Assembly (NCBI RefSeq): GCF_000964005.1 | Contig: NZ_JXYP01000011.1 | Coordinates: 186,001-250,000, forward strand | DNA length: 64,000 bases | Direction: 5' to 3' | Source: Williamsia herbipolensis | GTDB lineage: Bacteria; Actinomycetota; Actinomycetes; Mycobacteriales; Mycobacteriaceae | Shown: positions 1 through 8,045 of the stretch, one piece after another | Numbering within the stretch: the first letter of the stretch is position 1 | Layout: the number at the start of each line of letters is the position of its first letter | Notes under the pieces: model-generated | Database searches by the model: none | Seen by the model: the letters and a program-made list of their open reading frames with translations, nothing else | What the model was told of the DNA's origin: nothing | Position numbers and translations under genes: made by a program

Positions 1-845
1 GCCTCGACCGTGTCGGTGTCGACGGCGTCGTCGGGTCGGTACAGCGGGACGATCACCGTGCCGCCGCGCGCCCCGAGTAGGCACAGTGCCCGATCACCGA
101 GGACGTCGGCGACCACCGTGCGCAGGCGTCGCCACGTGGGGGCATCGGCGTCGGCGACGAGGGCCAGCACCTGGTAGCGCTCGGCGGGCGCGACACCGAA
201 CTCCGCGGACTGGTGGACGTGCATCCGCCCGGCCAGCACCTCGGTGACGAACGATTCGCGCGGCGAGTCGGTGGGCGGCGTGAGTTCGTGGTCGGCCTCG
301 GCGACGAACGCCCTGGTCACGATGGAGATCACGCGTCCGCGGATGTCGATGAGCAGCGACAGGGCACGAAGCGTCTGCGCGCGGTCGACACCGTCGTCGG
401 AGGCTGCGTCCGGGGAGGGGGCGCCGTCCGGCTCGGTCACGGCGCGCACGACGGTGTCGAAGGCGCTGCCGACGACCGACAGGATCGCCGACAGGTCGAT
501 GCCGTCACGCGTCCACATGGCGACCGCGGAGGCGATCGTCTGCGCGATGTCGTCGTCGGCGACCGCGGGCTCGAACTCCTCGGCATCGGCGACGGCGGCC
601 ATCGCCGCGGCCGCGATAGCGGACTCGAGGTGACCCGGGGTGTGGGCGGGGGCAGGCGTGCGACGCGAACCGACCAACGTCATCGCGGCGCAGGAGATGC
701 GGACACCCAGGTGCTTGATGTCGGCGTCGATCCCGGTGGCACCGTTGCGGCCGCGCAACAGTTCTCGCACCGCGAAGCCGATCGCGGCCAGCGGACGTGC
801 GTCGGGCCGCGCGAACGCGGTCGTCGTGGGTGTGTGTGCGTACAT
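1..845 (-). CDS. PucR/CdaR-like transcriptional regulator, C-terminus beyond window
   Basis: An open frame of 281 codons begins at an ATG at 845 and runs off the left edge without a stop, so the C-terminus is missing. The purine-rich GGGAGGGG lies 7 nt upstream as a ribosome site, and TAGCGT at 894-889 could be the -10. Residues 1 to about 190 are Ala-rich and helical with no recognised sensor fold. From about residue 205 the sequence (ERYQVLALVAD, then LLGARGGTVIVPL) resembles the GGDEF-like middle domain of PucR/CdaR regulators, which normally precedes a C-terminal PucR helix-turn-helix; that part would lie left of base 1. The DNA-binding role is therefore inferred from the family, not seen. 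A dyad at 939-956 lies upstream of its promoter. Confidence 0.62.
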   Translation of the reverse strand, partial: MYAHTPTTTAFARPDARPLAAIGFAVRELLRGRNGATGIDADIKHLGVRISCAAMTLVGSRRTPAPAHTPGHLESAIAAAAMAAVADAEEFEPAVADDDIAQTIASAVAMWTRDGIDLSAILSVVGSAFDTVVRAVTEPDGAPSPDAASDDGVDRAQTLRALSLLIDIRGRVISIVTRAFVAEADHELTPPTDSPRESFVTEVLAGRMHVHQSAEFGVAPAERYQVLALVADADAPTWRRLRTVVADVLGDRALCLLGARGGTVIVPLYRPDDAVDTDTVE

Positions 846-938
846 GTGGCTGCCCCTCCCGCATCAGTGCCCTCCCCGGCACGGGGACACGCTAACGCAG
901 GACAGGTCGGCTCATGGCCGAATCGTCACATCGATTGT

Positions 939-956
939 TGACACGTTCACATGTCA
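939..956. promoter_or_regulatory. 18-bp dyad TGACA-N8-TGTCA, possible operator
   Basis: TGACACGTTCACATGTCA is an inverted repeat with one mismatched pair. It straddles the stop of the methyltransferase gene (947) and lies about 45 bp upstream of the probable -10 (894-889) of the PucR-like gene transcribed leftward. It could be the binding site of that regulator or of another factor. The link is positional only. Confidence 0.35.
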
Positions 957-1705
957 GATGGCTTGCGGGCGGTCACGAACTGGCCCTGGCCGGTGATCGT
1001 CTGCTCGATGTCGGTGAGGCCCGCCGCGGCGAGGCGGTCGGTGATCTCGTCGCGGTCGAAGATGCGGAACCCGGTCGCGCGGTTGAGCAGGCCGGTCCCG
1101 GGGACCGAGGTCAGACGCGTCCGCACGGTCGTGAACACGACGACCTCGCCGCCGGGCGCGACCACCCGCGCGAGCTCGTCGATCACGGCCATCGGGTCGG
1201 TGATCAGGTAGAGCGCGGCGAGGCAGGCGACGGTGTCGAAGGTGTTGTCGAAGAACGGCAGTGCGTGGGCGTCACCACGGACGTACGCCACCTGCGGACC
1301 GGTGTTGTCGAGTACGGCACGACCGAGCATCGGGGCCGAGAAGTCGAGCCCGACGGCGAGGCCCGCGCGGTCGAGGCCGGTGCCGAAACGCCGCGTGTAG
1401 TTGCCCGGGCCGCAGGCCACGTCGAGGATCATCCGGTCACCGGGACGGCTCAGCCGTGCGGTGAGCTGCTTGTCGAAGGCGGCGGTGGAGGTGCCGCCCA
1501 GGCTGAACAGACGCGTGAACACCGGTCGCCACGCGCGTTCGTACACCTCGGCGAACACCGGGTTCTGCATCATCCGCAGGCTCAGCGACTGGGCCGTCTC
1601 GGGTGGGGGCAGCACGTCGAGGTAGCCCGAGGACTCGTCGCGCACGGGCACCGTCAGCAGCGCGCGGACCCGGTCGGCGGCCGAACCGATCGGCCGAGGT
1701 GTCAT
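947..1705 (-). CDS. class I SAM-dependent methyltransferase
   Basis: A 252-residue protein with a Rossmann-type SAM fold: motif I DVACGPGNY at about residues 95-103, an acidic residue after the next strand (GLDFS), RGDAHALPF and a post-motif ALYLI region. This is the UbiE/Methyltransf_11 pattern. The substrate cannot be read from sequence. The ATG at 1705 was chosen because its ATGA overlaps the TGA of the carboxymuconolactone-decarboxylase gene by 4 nt; the frame stays open further upstream, but only as a shadow of that gene. The two are almost certainly co-transcribed and translationally coupled, so the methyltransferase may act on a product handled by its neighbour, but that is inference. 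Confidence 0.85.
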   Translation of the reverse strand: MTPRPIGSAADRVRALLTVPVRDESSGYLDVLPPPETAQSLSLRMMQNPVFAEVYERAWRPVFTRLFSLGGTSTAAFDKQLTARLSRPGDRMILDVACGPGNYTRRFGTGLDRAGLAVGLDFSAPMLGRAVLDNTGPQVAYVRGDAHALPFFDNTFDTVACLAALYLITDPMAVIDELARVVAPGGEVVVFTTVRTRLTSVPGTGLLNRATGFRIFDRDEITDRLAAAGLTDIEQTITGQGQFVTARKPSDM

Positions 1706-2232
1706 CGGTCGCGCTCGATGCGCAGGGTCCCGATCGTGGTGGCCAACGAGTCGTACTGGTTGACCAGCATGACCAGGCCGATCTGCTGTTTCGGCGTGAG
1801 GTGTCCCCGCAGCGCGTCCCAGTTGTGGTCGGAGATGTCGCGGTCGCCCACCAGTTCGTCGACGGCGGTGAGGATCGCGCGTTCGCGTTCGCCGAAGCCC
1901 GCGTCGGGACCCTCCATGATCCGTTCGGCCAGCGCGCGGTCGATGCCGGCACGCTTGCCCATGCGCAGATGGTGGTCGAGTTCGTAGGCGCACTGCCGGA
2001 GGTGGGCGGTGCGGATGATGACCATCTCGGTCTCCTTGCGCGACAGCGGCCCGAACGGCATGAGGCGACCGGAGTAGTGCAGCCATCCCCGGAACAGTCC
2101 GCCGGTGCGGCCGAGGGTGGAGAAGATGTGCATGTCGCTCACCCCCTGGGTGCGCGCCGCGGCGCGGCAGAACACCCAGTTGAACGGACCGAGTTGACGG
2201 AGATTGCCCGGGGCCACGCGAGGTTGGGTCAC
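1702..2232 (-). CDS. carboxymuconolactone decarboxylase (AhpD-like) family protein
   Basis: A 176-residue all-helical AhpD/CMD-family protein. The N-terminus (FNWVFCRAAARTQG, then LGRTGGLFRGWLHYSGRLMP) and the helix RQCAYELDHHLRMGKRAGI are typical of the actinobacterial branch. That helix carries Cys, Glu and His residues in place of the CXXC-H of AhpD, so peroxidase activity is not implied. The true reaction is unknown; relatives range from decarboxylases to hydroperoxidase-like proteins. Start GTG at 2232 has TAACCT at 2245-2240, 7 nt away, suggesting a leaderless transcript. It begins 18 nt after the ramB stop, which suggests its own promoter, and it overlaps the next gene by 4 nt. Confidence 0.82.
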   Translation of the reverse strand: MTQPRVAPGNLRQLGPFNWVFCRAAARTQGVSDMHIFSTLGRTGGLFRGWLHYSGRLMPFGPLSRKETEMVIIRTAHLRQCAYELDHHLRMGKRAGIDRALAERIMEGPDAGFGERERAILTAVDELVGDRDISDHNWDALRGHLTPKQQIGLVMLVNQYDSLATTIGTLRIERDR

Positions 2233-2250
2233 GCGTCCGAGGTTAGAGGG

Positions 2251-3714
2251 TCAGTCGATGAGATAGGGCGAGATGGTGCTGCGGTGCTCGTCGATCTGCA
2301 GGGTCGCGCCGAGTGCCGGGAATGCGCGCTGTGCGCAGTTCACGCGTTCGCACACCCGACAGCCCGCGCCGATCGGTGTCACCTGGGCCTGCGGACCGAT
2401 CTCGAGCCCGTCGGAGTACACGAGCCGACCCGCATGGCGCAGTTCGCATCCCAGTCCGATGGCGAAGGTCTTGCCGGGCTGGCCGTAGCGCGCGGCGCGT
2501 CGCTCCACCGTGCGGGCAACCCAGAGGTAGGTGCGGCCGTCGGGCATCTGGGCGATCTGCGTGAGGATCTTGCCGGGGGAGGCGAAGGTCTCGTAGACGT
2601 TCCACAGCGGGCACGTGCCTCCGCTGGAGGAGAAGTGGAAACCCGTCGCCGACTGCCGTTTGGACATGTTGCCCGCGCGGTCGACCCGCACGAACGAGAA
2701 CGGGATGCCGCGCAGGTTCGGCCGCTGCAGCGTCGACAGCCGGTGACAGATCGTCTCGTAGGACACCTGGTAGAACGCCGACAGTCGCTCGATGTCGTAG
2801 CGGAAATCCTCTGCTGCGCCGTGGAACTGGGAGTAGGGGAGCACAGCGGCGGCCGCGAAGTAGTTGGCCAGCCCCAGTCGGGCGAGGCTGCGGGCCTCGT
2901 CGTTGGTGAAGTTGCCCTCGTCGGCCAGCTTGTCGAGCAGGTCGCCGTACTCGAGGTAGGCCAGTTCGGCGGCGAGCTTGAACGTGCGCTGGCCACCGGA
3001 GAGGTGGCGGGAGATCTCGAGCCGTCGGGTGCGGGGGTCGAGGCGGTGCATGAGGGTGTCGCCCATGTCGACCCGCCGGACGATCTCGACGCCGTGCACC
3101 GTCTCGAGGCGGTTGTGGATCTCGCGGCGGACGTCGCCGGAGTGCATGCGCATCCGGGTGGCCATGTCCTCGGCCGCGACATCGAGCTCGTGCAGGTAGT
3201 TGTGGCGTTGGTAGAAGTAGTCGCGCACCTCCTCGTGGGGTGCGGTGATCGACCCGCGCATGCTGCCGTCGACGCGGTCGTCGGTGGCGGCGGCGAGTTG
3301 ATCGGTGGCGATCCGGTAGCGCCGGTGCAGGTTCACCATCGCGCGGGCGAGATCGGGATGCGATCGCACCATCTCCGCGACGTCGGCGGTGTCGGTGTCG
3401 GCATCGAGATCGGGGTCGCCGAGCACCTCACGCATCTCGGCGATCAGCCGCACGTTGTCCTGCGAGCTGAAGAACTCCGCGTCGACGCCGAACACCTCGG
3501 TGATGCGGGCCAGCACCGAGTCGGTCAGCGGGCGGACGTCGTGCTCGATCTGGTTCAGATACGACGGCGAGATCGACAGTGTCCCGGCGAGCGCCACCTG
3601 CGACAGTCCGCGTTGCGACCGCAGCGCGCGTAGTCGGGACCCCACGAAGGTCTTGCCCCCGCGGTCGGTGTCGCCGCTCCGGTCCGGATCGCGGCCGGCA
3701 GTGGATGTGATCAT
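2251..3714 (-). CDS. ramB: RamB-type regulator of acetate/glyoxylate metabolism
   Basis: A 487-residue protein. An N-terminal XRE helix-turn-helix (about residues 25-80, [17 protein letters not shown] then [10 protein letters not shown]) is followed by an IrrE/ImmA-like middle domain and a C-terminal domain with a cysteine cluster (CRVCERVNC) characteristic of the RamB/Rv0465c family. RamB controls isocitrate lyase and other acetate genes in Corynebacterium and Mycobacterium; its divergent placement from aceA here fits. I chose ATG 3714 because AGGAAGG lies 8 nt upstream; GTG codons at 3720 and 3723 are alternatives. A TTTGCAAA palindrome, the core of the known RamB site, sits at 3868-3875 in the shared intergenic region. 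Identity is based on architecture plus neighbourhood. Confidence 0.9.
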   Translation of the reverse strand: MITSTAGRDPDRSGDTDRGGKTFVGSRLRALRSQRGLSQVALAGTLSISPSYLNQIEHDVRPLTDSVLARITEVFGVDAEFFSSQDNVRLIAEMREVLGDPDLDADTDTADVAEMVRSHPDLARAMVNLHRRYRIATDQLAAATDDRVDGSMRGSITAPHEEVRDYFYQRHNYLHELDVAAEDMATRMRMHSGDVRREIHNRLETVHGVEIVRRVDMGDTLMHRLDPRTRRLEISRHLSGGQRTFKLAAELAYLEYGDLLDKLADEGNFTNDEARSLARLGLANYFAAAAVLPYSQFHGAAEDFRYDIERLSAFYQVSYETICHRLSTLQRPNLRGIPFSFVRVDRAGNMSKRQSATGFHFSSSGGTCPLWNVYETFASPGKILTQIAQMPDGRTYLWVARTVERRAARYGQPGKTFAIGLGCELRHAGRLVYSDGLEIGPQAQVTPIGAGCRVCERVNCAQRAFPALGATLQIDEHRSTISPYLID

Positions 3715-3806
3715 GGTCACCACCTTCCTCTCGTCGCGGCGACGACCGCCGACGGCGGCGTGCGCAGCCCGCCGTGTCGATCGGACCGGTCGTGCGACAA
3801 AAACGC

Positions 3807-3820
3807 AGTACGGGCGTACT
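3807..3820. promoter_or_regulatory. AGTACG-GG-CGTACT dyad
   Basis: Perfect 6-bp arms around GG. The left side is preceded by a short A-tract and the right side followed by TTTTT. It is closer to ramB than to aceA, so it may be a ramB operator or a short hairpin in the ramB leader. No known regulator is matched. Confidence 0.3.
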
Positions 3821-3867
3821 TTTTGCCCCGGGCGCCCGGCGGACTTCGCAGATCCATCTTCGCAGAG

Positions 3868-3875
3868 TTTGCAAA
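3868..3875. promoter_or_regulatory. RamB-like box TTTGCAAA
   Basis: A perfect 8-bp palindrome, TTTGCAAA. It matches the core of the RamB recognition sequence described in Corynebacterium glutamicum (ACTTTGCAAA-like). It lies between ramB and its expected target aceA, with two CTTCGCAGA copies immediately to the left that may be weaker half-sites. Confidence 0.6.
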
Positions 3876-4104
3876 TCTGTCACCTGTTGTGGCTCAGATT
3901 GGCACATCCAAGGTGTGGACCAGCACGTTTGGTGTGTGGCACCCTCGGTGCAGGCGGCGCCCTCGGGCGGCTCACCGGTTGCGAATCCGATCGGCGCAGA
4001 GCTGCACGAATCGCCGGGTACTCACACAGTCCCGGTGCCCCCGAACGGCGCACGGCGCCACCGGACAAGACCAAGTAGACGAAGTCGATGAAAGTGAAGT
4101 GGGC

Positions 4105-5400
4105 ATGAGCAACACCGGAAAGCCGAGGACCACCGCGGAGATCCAGCAGGATTGGGACACCAATCCCCGCTGGAAGGGCATCACCCGCGAGTACACCGCC
4201 GAGCAGGTTTCCGAGCTCCAGGGCTCGGTCGTCGAGCAGAACACCCTCGCCAAGCGTGGCGCCGAGATCCTCTGGGACGGCGTGAACGGCGTCAACGGCG
4301 ACGAGTACATCAACGCGCTCGGTGCACTCACCGGCAACATGGCCGTGCAGCAGGTGCGCGCCGGCCTCAAGGCCATCTACCTCTCGGGTTGGCAGGTCGC
4401 CGGTGACGCGAACCTGTCGGGCCACACCTACCCCGACCAGTCGCTCTACCCGGCCAACTCGGTGCCGTCGGTGGTCCGCCGCATCAACAACGCGATGCTG
4501 CGCGCCGACGAGATCGCCAAGGTCGAGGGCGACAACGCCGTCGACAACTGGGTCGTCCCGATCGTCGCCGACGGTGAGGCCGGCTTCGGTGGCGCGCTCA
4601 ACGTCTACGAGCTGCAGAAGGCCATGATCGCCGCGGGTGCCGCCGGCACCCACTGGGAGGATCAGCTCGCCTCGGAGAAGAAGTGCGGCCACCTCGGTGG
4701 CAAGGTGCTCATCCCCACCCAGCAGCACATCCGCACGCTGACCTCGGCGCGCCTCGCGGCCGACGTCTCCGACACCCCGACCGTCGTCATCGCGCGTACC
4801 GACGCCGAGGCCGCCACCCTCATCACCTCCGATGTGGACGACCGTGACAAGCCGTTCCTCGACGGCAGCCGCACGGCCGAGGGCTTCTACGGCGTGAAGA
4901 AGGGCATCGAGCCCTGCATCGCCCGTGCGAAGGCCTACGCCCCGTACTCCGACCTCATCTGGATGGAGACCGGCAAGCCCGACCTGGAGCTCGCGAAGAA
5001 GTTCGCCGAGGCCGTCAAGGCCGACTTCCCCGACCAGCTGCTGGCCTACAACTGCAGCCCGTCGTTCAACTGGAAGCAGCACCTCGACGACGAGACCATC
5101 GCCAAGTTCCAGAACGAGCTCGGCGCCATGGGCTTCAAGTTCCAGTTCATCACCCTGGCCGGCTTCCACGCCCTCAACTACTCGATGTTCGATCTGGCCC
5201 ACGGCTACGCCCGCAACCAGATGACCGCCTACGTCGAGCTGCAGGAGCGCGAGTTCGCCGCCGAGGAGCGCGGTTACACCGCCACCAAGCACCAGCGTGA
5301 GGTCGGTGCCGGTTACTTCGACCGCATCGCCACCACCGTCGACCCCAACACGTCGACCGCTGCGCTGAAGGGCTCCACCGAAGAGGGCCAGTTCCACTGA
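4105..5400 (+). CDS. aceA: isocitrate lyase
   Basis: A 431-residue protein, the expected length for the short actinobacterial isocitrate lyase (Icl1 type). It cleaves isocitrate to glyoxylate and succinate, the first step of the glyoxylate shunt, in the cytosol. The catalytic signature KKCGH is at about residues 192-196 with the active-site Cys at 194; NCSPSFNW and the C-terminal [15 protein letters not shown] helix are also family hallmarks. The ATG at 4105 starts [10 protein letters not shown]; the frame is open 115 codons upstream, but those residues are intergenic DNA. It is divergent from ramB and followed by a strong hairpin terminator at 5441, so it is probably monocistronic and acetate-regulated. 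Confidence 0.97.
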   Translation: MSNTGKPRTTAEIQQDWDTNPRWKGITREYTAEQVSELQGSVVEQNTLAKRGAEILWDGVNGVNGDEYINALGALTGNMAVQQVRAGLKAIYLSGWQVAGDANLSGHTYPDQSLYPANSVPSVVRRINNAMLRADEIAKVEGDNAVDNWVVPIVADGEAGFGGALNVYELQKAMIAAGAAGTHWEDQLASEKKCGHLGGKVLIPTQQHIRTLTSARLAADVSDTPTVVIARTDAEAATLITSDVDDRDKPFLDGSRTAEGFYGVKKGIEPCIARAKAYAPYSDLIWMETGKPDLELAKKFAEAVKADFPDQLLAYNCSPSFNWKQHLDDETIAKFQNELGAMGFKFQFITLAGFHALNYSMFDLAHGYARNQMTAYVELQEREFAAEERGYTATKHQREVGAGYFDRIATTVDPNTSTAALKGSTEEGQFH

Positions 5401-5440
5401 GCTAGCCCGCCACTCCGGAACTTCTCGCGACCAGTCAGGC

Positions 5441-5476
5441 GGCCCGCAGCGTCAGCTGCGGGCCGTCTGTCTTTCT
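5441..5476 (+). terminator. intrinsic terminator after aceA
   Basis: A ten-base-pair perfect stem (GGCCCGCAGC with GCTGCGGGCC) and a GTCA loop, followed by the T-rich GTCTGTCTTTCT. It lies 41 nt after the aceA stop and 85 nt before fadB2, so the two genes are likely separate transcription units. Confidence 0.85.
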
Positions 5477-5560
5477 GGTGATCAAGTTCAACCGTCCCCG
5501 AGCAGAGTTACCCCCATCTCGCCAATTCTCGTGTTGCGCGGGTCAACCACAGGAGTCACG

Positions 5561-6439
5561 GTGAGTGAGCCAGTGTCGCGGATCGGTGTCATCGGTTCGG
5601 GTCAGATGGGGGCCGGTATCGCCGAGGTGTGCGCCCGCGCCGGCACCGACGTCCTCGTGCACGACACCACCCGCGACCGCGTCGTCGGCGGTCGCACGCG
5701 CATCCTCGAATCCCTCGACCGCGGCGTGAGCAGCGGTGCGCTGACCGAACGCGAGCGCGAACAGGCCTGCGGCCGGCTGCGATTCACCACCGATCTCGAC
5801 GAGTTCGCCGATCGTCAGATGGTGTGCGAGGCCGTCGTGGAGGACGAGTCGGTGAAGTCGGCGCTGTTCACCGCGCTCGACGCGATCGTCACCGACCCCG
5901 ACGCCGTGCTCGCCTCGACGACCTCGTCGATCCCCATCACACGACTGGGCGCGGCGACCACCGACGGCCACCGTGTGATCGGCCTGCACTTCTTCCACCC
6001 CGTGTCGGTGCTGCCGCTGGTGGAGCTCGTCACCACCTCGAGCACGGCCGACGTGATCGCAGCGCGAGCCGAGCTGTTCGCCTCGGATGTGTTGGGCAAG
6101 CAGGTCATCCGTTCCGAGGACCGCTCCGGCTTCGTGGTCAACGCGCTGCTCGTCCCGTACCTCCTCTCGGCGATCCGCATGGTGGAGAACGGGCTCGTGA
6201 CGGCCGAGGACGTGGACCGGGCGATGATGCTCGGCTGCGCGCACCCGATGGGCCCGATCAAACTGGCCGACCTCGTGGGCCTCGACACCGTGAAGGCCAT
6301 CGCCGACACCCTCTTCGCCGAGTACGCCGAACCGCTCTACGCGCCGCCACCGCTGCTGCTGAGCATGGTCGACGCCGGCCGCCTCGGCCAGAAGTCCGGA
6401 CGCGGCTTCTACCGCTACCCCGCAACCGCACAGGCGTAG
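5561..6439 (+). CDS. fadB2: 3-hydroxybutyryl-CoA dehydrogenase
   Basis: A 292-residue NAD(P)-dependent 3-hydroxyacyl-CoA dehydrogenase. It has an N-terminal Rossmann motif GSGQMGAG (about residues 11-18), the LHFFHPV catalytic-His segment, and a C-terminal 3HCDH domain ending GRLGQKSGRGFYRY. It interconverts acetoacetyl-CoA and 3-hydroxybutyryl-CoA in beta-oxidation or butyrate metabolism. GTG 5561 is preceded by AGGAG with a 5-nt gap, better than the upstream GTG at 5531. A fadB2 next to icl1 is the arrangement I recall from M. tuberculosis (Rv0467-Rv0468). The stop codon lies inside a long palindrome at 6438-6470. Confidence 0.92.
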   Translation: MSEPVSRIGVIGSGQMGAGIAEVCARAGTDVLVHDTTRDRVVGGRTRILESLDRGVSSGALTEREREQACGRLRFTTDLDEFADRQMVCEAVVEDESVKSALFTALDAIVTDPDAVLASTTSSIPITRLGAATTDGHRVIGLHFFHPVSVLPLVELVTTSSTADVIAARAELFASDVLGKQVIRSEDRSGFVVNALLVPYLLSAIRMVENGLVTAEDVDRAMMLGCAHPMGPIKLADLVGLDTVKAIADTLFAEYAEPLYAPPPLLLSMVDAGRLGQKSGRGFYRYPATAQA

Positions 6440-6470
6440 CAGTTCGTCCCGCTGAGCGGGACGAACTGCT
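6438..6470. repeat. 33-bp perfect palindrome over the fadB2 stop
   Basis: Two 16-bp arms (AGCAGTTCGTCCCGCT and its reverse complement) surround a single G. The left arm begins inside the TAG stop of fadB2. No T-run follows, so it is a poor classical terminator in this direction. It could be a stem-only terminator, an mRNA-stabilising hairpin or a copy of a REP-like dispersed palindrome. Confidence 0.7.
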
Positions 6471-6545
6471 ACCGATGCCCTGCTTGCAGCCGACTCACAG
6501 GGTGCGTCCAGGCTCGACGACGGTGTCGCGGCCAGGGTGGACGAC

Positions 6546-7355
6546 ATGATGATGCGACGGATGGTCGACATCCTGCGCTCGGCGCTGGTGTCGGTGACCT
6601 GGCTGGCGTTGCTGCTGGTGACCACGGTGCTGCAGCGGACCGCCGCCCCGGAGCGGGTCGCGGCGTGGCTGGCCGCGTCGTCGACCGACATCTCCCACCT
6701 GGTGTCCGATCCGGTCGCGGTGCTCCTCTCCAGCCTGACGTGGCTCGACGGCGCCTACTGGCTGCCCTACGCCGTGATGTTCGCGGTCGTCGTGATCGCG
6801 ATGGAACGCCGACTGGGCGTCCGACGCTGGGCCGCACTGGGTCTCGCCGGACACATCGTCGGCACCGGCGTGAGTCAGGGCGCGCTGTGGGTGGCGATCG
6901 CGGTCGGCGCGACGTCCTCGTCGCAGATGTCGATGCGCGACATCGGGGTCAGCTACGCGATCTTCGCGTTCGTCGGCGGCGCGGCGCAGTTCGTCGAACC
7001 GCAGTGGCGACGGGCGTTCGCGACGACCGTCGTGGCGCTGGCGGGGGTCACCCTCGTCGTCGACCCCTCGGTGACGACGCTCGGGCACCTCGTGGCGATC
7101 ACCACCGGGCTGCTGCTCGGTCCGGTGATCGTCGGTCCGCAGGTGGTCGGTCCGGGTGGTGCGGGCGCTCAGGTCTGCGCGAGCCGCTTCTTCTCGTGCT
7201 CGACGTCGAAATCGGGGGCGGGCCACTCGAGGTCGAGGCGCTCGAGGGCCTCGATCATCAGCTCCGTGACAGCAAGGCGCGCATACCATTTACGGTCGGC
7301 GGGCACGATGTGCCAGGGCGCGGTGTCGACATCGGTCTCGTCGAACACCACCTGA
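6546..7355 (+). CDS. rhomboid-like multi-spanning membrane protein
   Basis: A 269-codon frame with about five to six hydrophobic segments between residues 8 and 205 (for example WLALLLVTTVLQ, YAVMFAVVVIAME, LGHLVAITTGLLLG), resembling the actinobacterial rhomboid-like family. I do not see a convincing GxSG serine, so proteolysis should not be assumed. ATG 6546 has AGGG 8 nt upstream; GTG 6537 is an alternative. The last 62 codons (7169-7355) run antisense through the 3' end of the convergent ppk2 gene and read as low-complexity Ser/Arg sequence. The functional protein probably ends near 7168 in relatives; a lost stop or a sequence error may explain the extension. Confidence 0.68.
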   Translation: MMMRRMVDILRSALVSVTWLALLLVTTVLQRTAAPERVAAWLAASSTDISHLVSDPVAVLLSSLTWLDGAYWLPYAVMFAVVVIAMERRLGVRRWAALGLAGHIVGTGVSQGALWVAIAVGATSSSQMSMRDIGVSYAIFAFVGGAAQFVEPQWRRAFATTVVALAGVTLVVDPSVTTLGHLVAITTGLLLGPVIVGPQVVGPGGAGAQVCASRFFSCSTSKSGAGHSRSRRSRASIISSVTARRAYHLRSAGTMCQGAVSTSVSSNTT

Positions 7356-8041
7356 TACGCCTCCTGGTACGCCGGCCAGTACTGGCGTTCGTCGATGTCG
7401 CCGGGGTTGTACTTCCAGTACTTGTCGGGCCGGTCGAGGCGCTCGGCCAGCCGCTCGCGCTGGGCGTCGGTCGAGATGTGCAGCATCACCTTGACGACGG
7501 TGGTGCCGGCCGCGACGAGGTCGGCCTCGAAGTCGTTGATGATCGCGTAGCGGGTGGACCACTCGGATTCCGGGACGAGATCGTGCACACGGACGGCCAG
7601 CACGTCCTCGTAGTGCGAGCGGTCGAACACGCCGATCCGGCCCGCCGCAGGCAGTTTGGCGCGGATCCGCCAGAGGAAATCGTGGGCGAGTTCCTCATCG
7701 GTGGGCTTGCCGAACGACGCGTGCGACACCCCCTGCGGGTCGACCATGCCCATGACGTGTTTGACGATGCCGCCCTTGCCCGCGGTGTCCATCCCCTGAA
7801 GCACCAACAGGATCGATCGCGGGTCGCCGCTGCGTCCGTGCGCGTAGAGCCGCTCCTGCAGCCCGGCGAGAAGCGCGCCACGGGCTTTCAGCGCCGCCTT
7901 GCCCGCGGATTTGTCGCCGTCGAACCCCGGCGTCGAGCGCTGGTCGATGCCGCTCAGCGGTCCCTGCGCGCGGGCGCGCAGGAGGGTGGGCGCCGAGGCG
8001 ATGGCGGGATGGCCCGAGCCGGACTCGTCAGAAGGGGACAC
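7169..8041 (-). CDS. ppk2: polyphosphate kinase 2 family protein
   Basis: A 290-residue PPK2-family P-loop kinase, which transfers phosphate between polyphosphate and nucleotides in the cytosol. Visible motifs are Walker A GMDTAGKGG (residues 83-91), Walker B FDRSHYEDVL (Asp140) and the lid segment RLDRPDKYWKYNPGD. The sequence suits the class I/III branch; nucleotide preference (ADP or AMP) cannot be decided by eye. GTG 8041 lies 4 nt after the SDR stop, so it is the last gene of a TetR-DUF4873-SDR-PPK2 run. Its 3' end overlaps the convergent rhomboid-like frame by 187 bp. Confidence 0.92.
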   Translation of the reverse strand: MSPSDESGSGHPAIASAPTLLRARAQGPLSGIDQRSTPGFDGDKSAGKAALKARGALLAGLQERLYAHGRSGDPRSILLVLQGMDTAGKGGIVKHVMGMVDPQGVSHASFGKPTDEELAHDFLWRIRAKLPAAGRIGVFDRSHYEDVLAVRVHDLVPESEWSTRYAIINDFEADLVAAGTTVVKVMLHISTDAQRERLAERLDRPDKYWKYNPGDIDERQYWPAYQEAYQVVFDETDVDTAPWHIVPADRKWYARLAVTELMIEALERLDLEWPAPDFDVEHEKKRLAQT

Positions 8042-8045
8042 GGGG

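Larger units (their letters stand above)
3715..4104. promoter_or_regulatory. ramB-aceA divergent control region
   Basis: This 390-bp gene-free stretch separates ramB from aceA. It contains an AGTACG-GG-CGTACT dyad at 3807-3820, the direct repeat CTTCGCAGA at 3844-3852 and 3858-3866 (period 14), the palindrome TTTGCAAA at 3868-3875, and an AATCTG/CAGATT inverted repeat at 3874-3879 and 3895-3900. About 200 bp then lead to the aceA start. The cluster at 3844-3900 is the likely carbon-source control element. I could not assign -10/-35 hexamers for either gene with confidence. Confidence 0.6.

Noticed and set aside
1603-3633. A 676-codon plus-strand frame opposite ramB
   Set aside because: Gly/Arg/His-rich antisense shadow; ramB on the other strand has clear domains.
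3874-3900. CRP/GlxR site TGTGA-N6-TCACA
   Set aside because: The dyad AATCTG...CAGATT has inner TCAC/TGGC in the reverse arrangement and does not fit the consensus.
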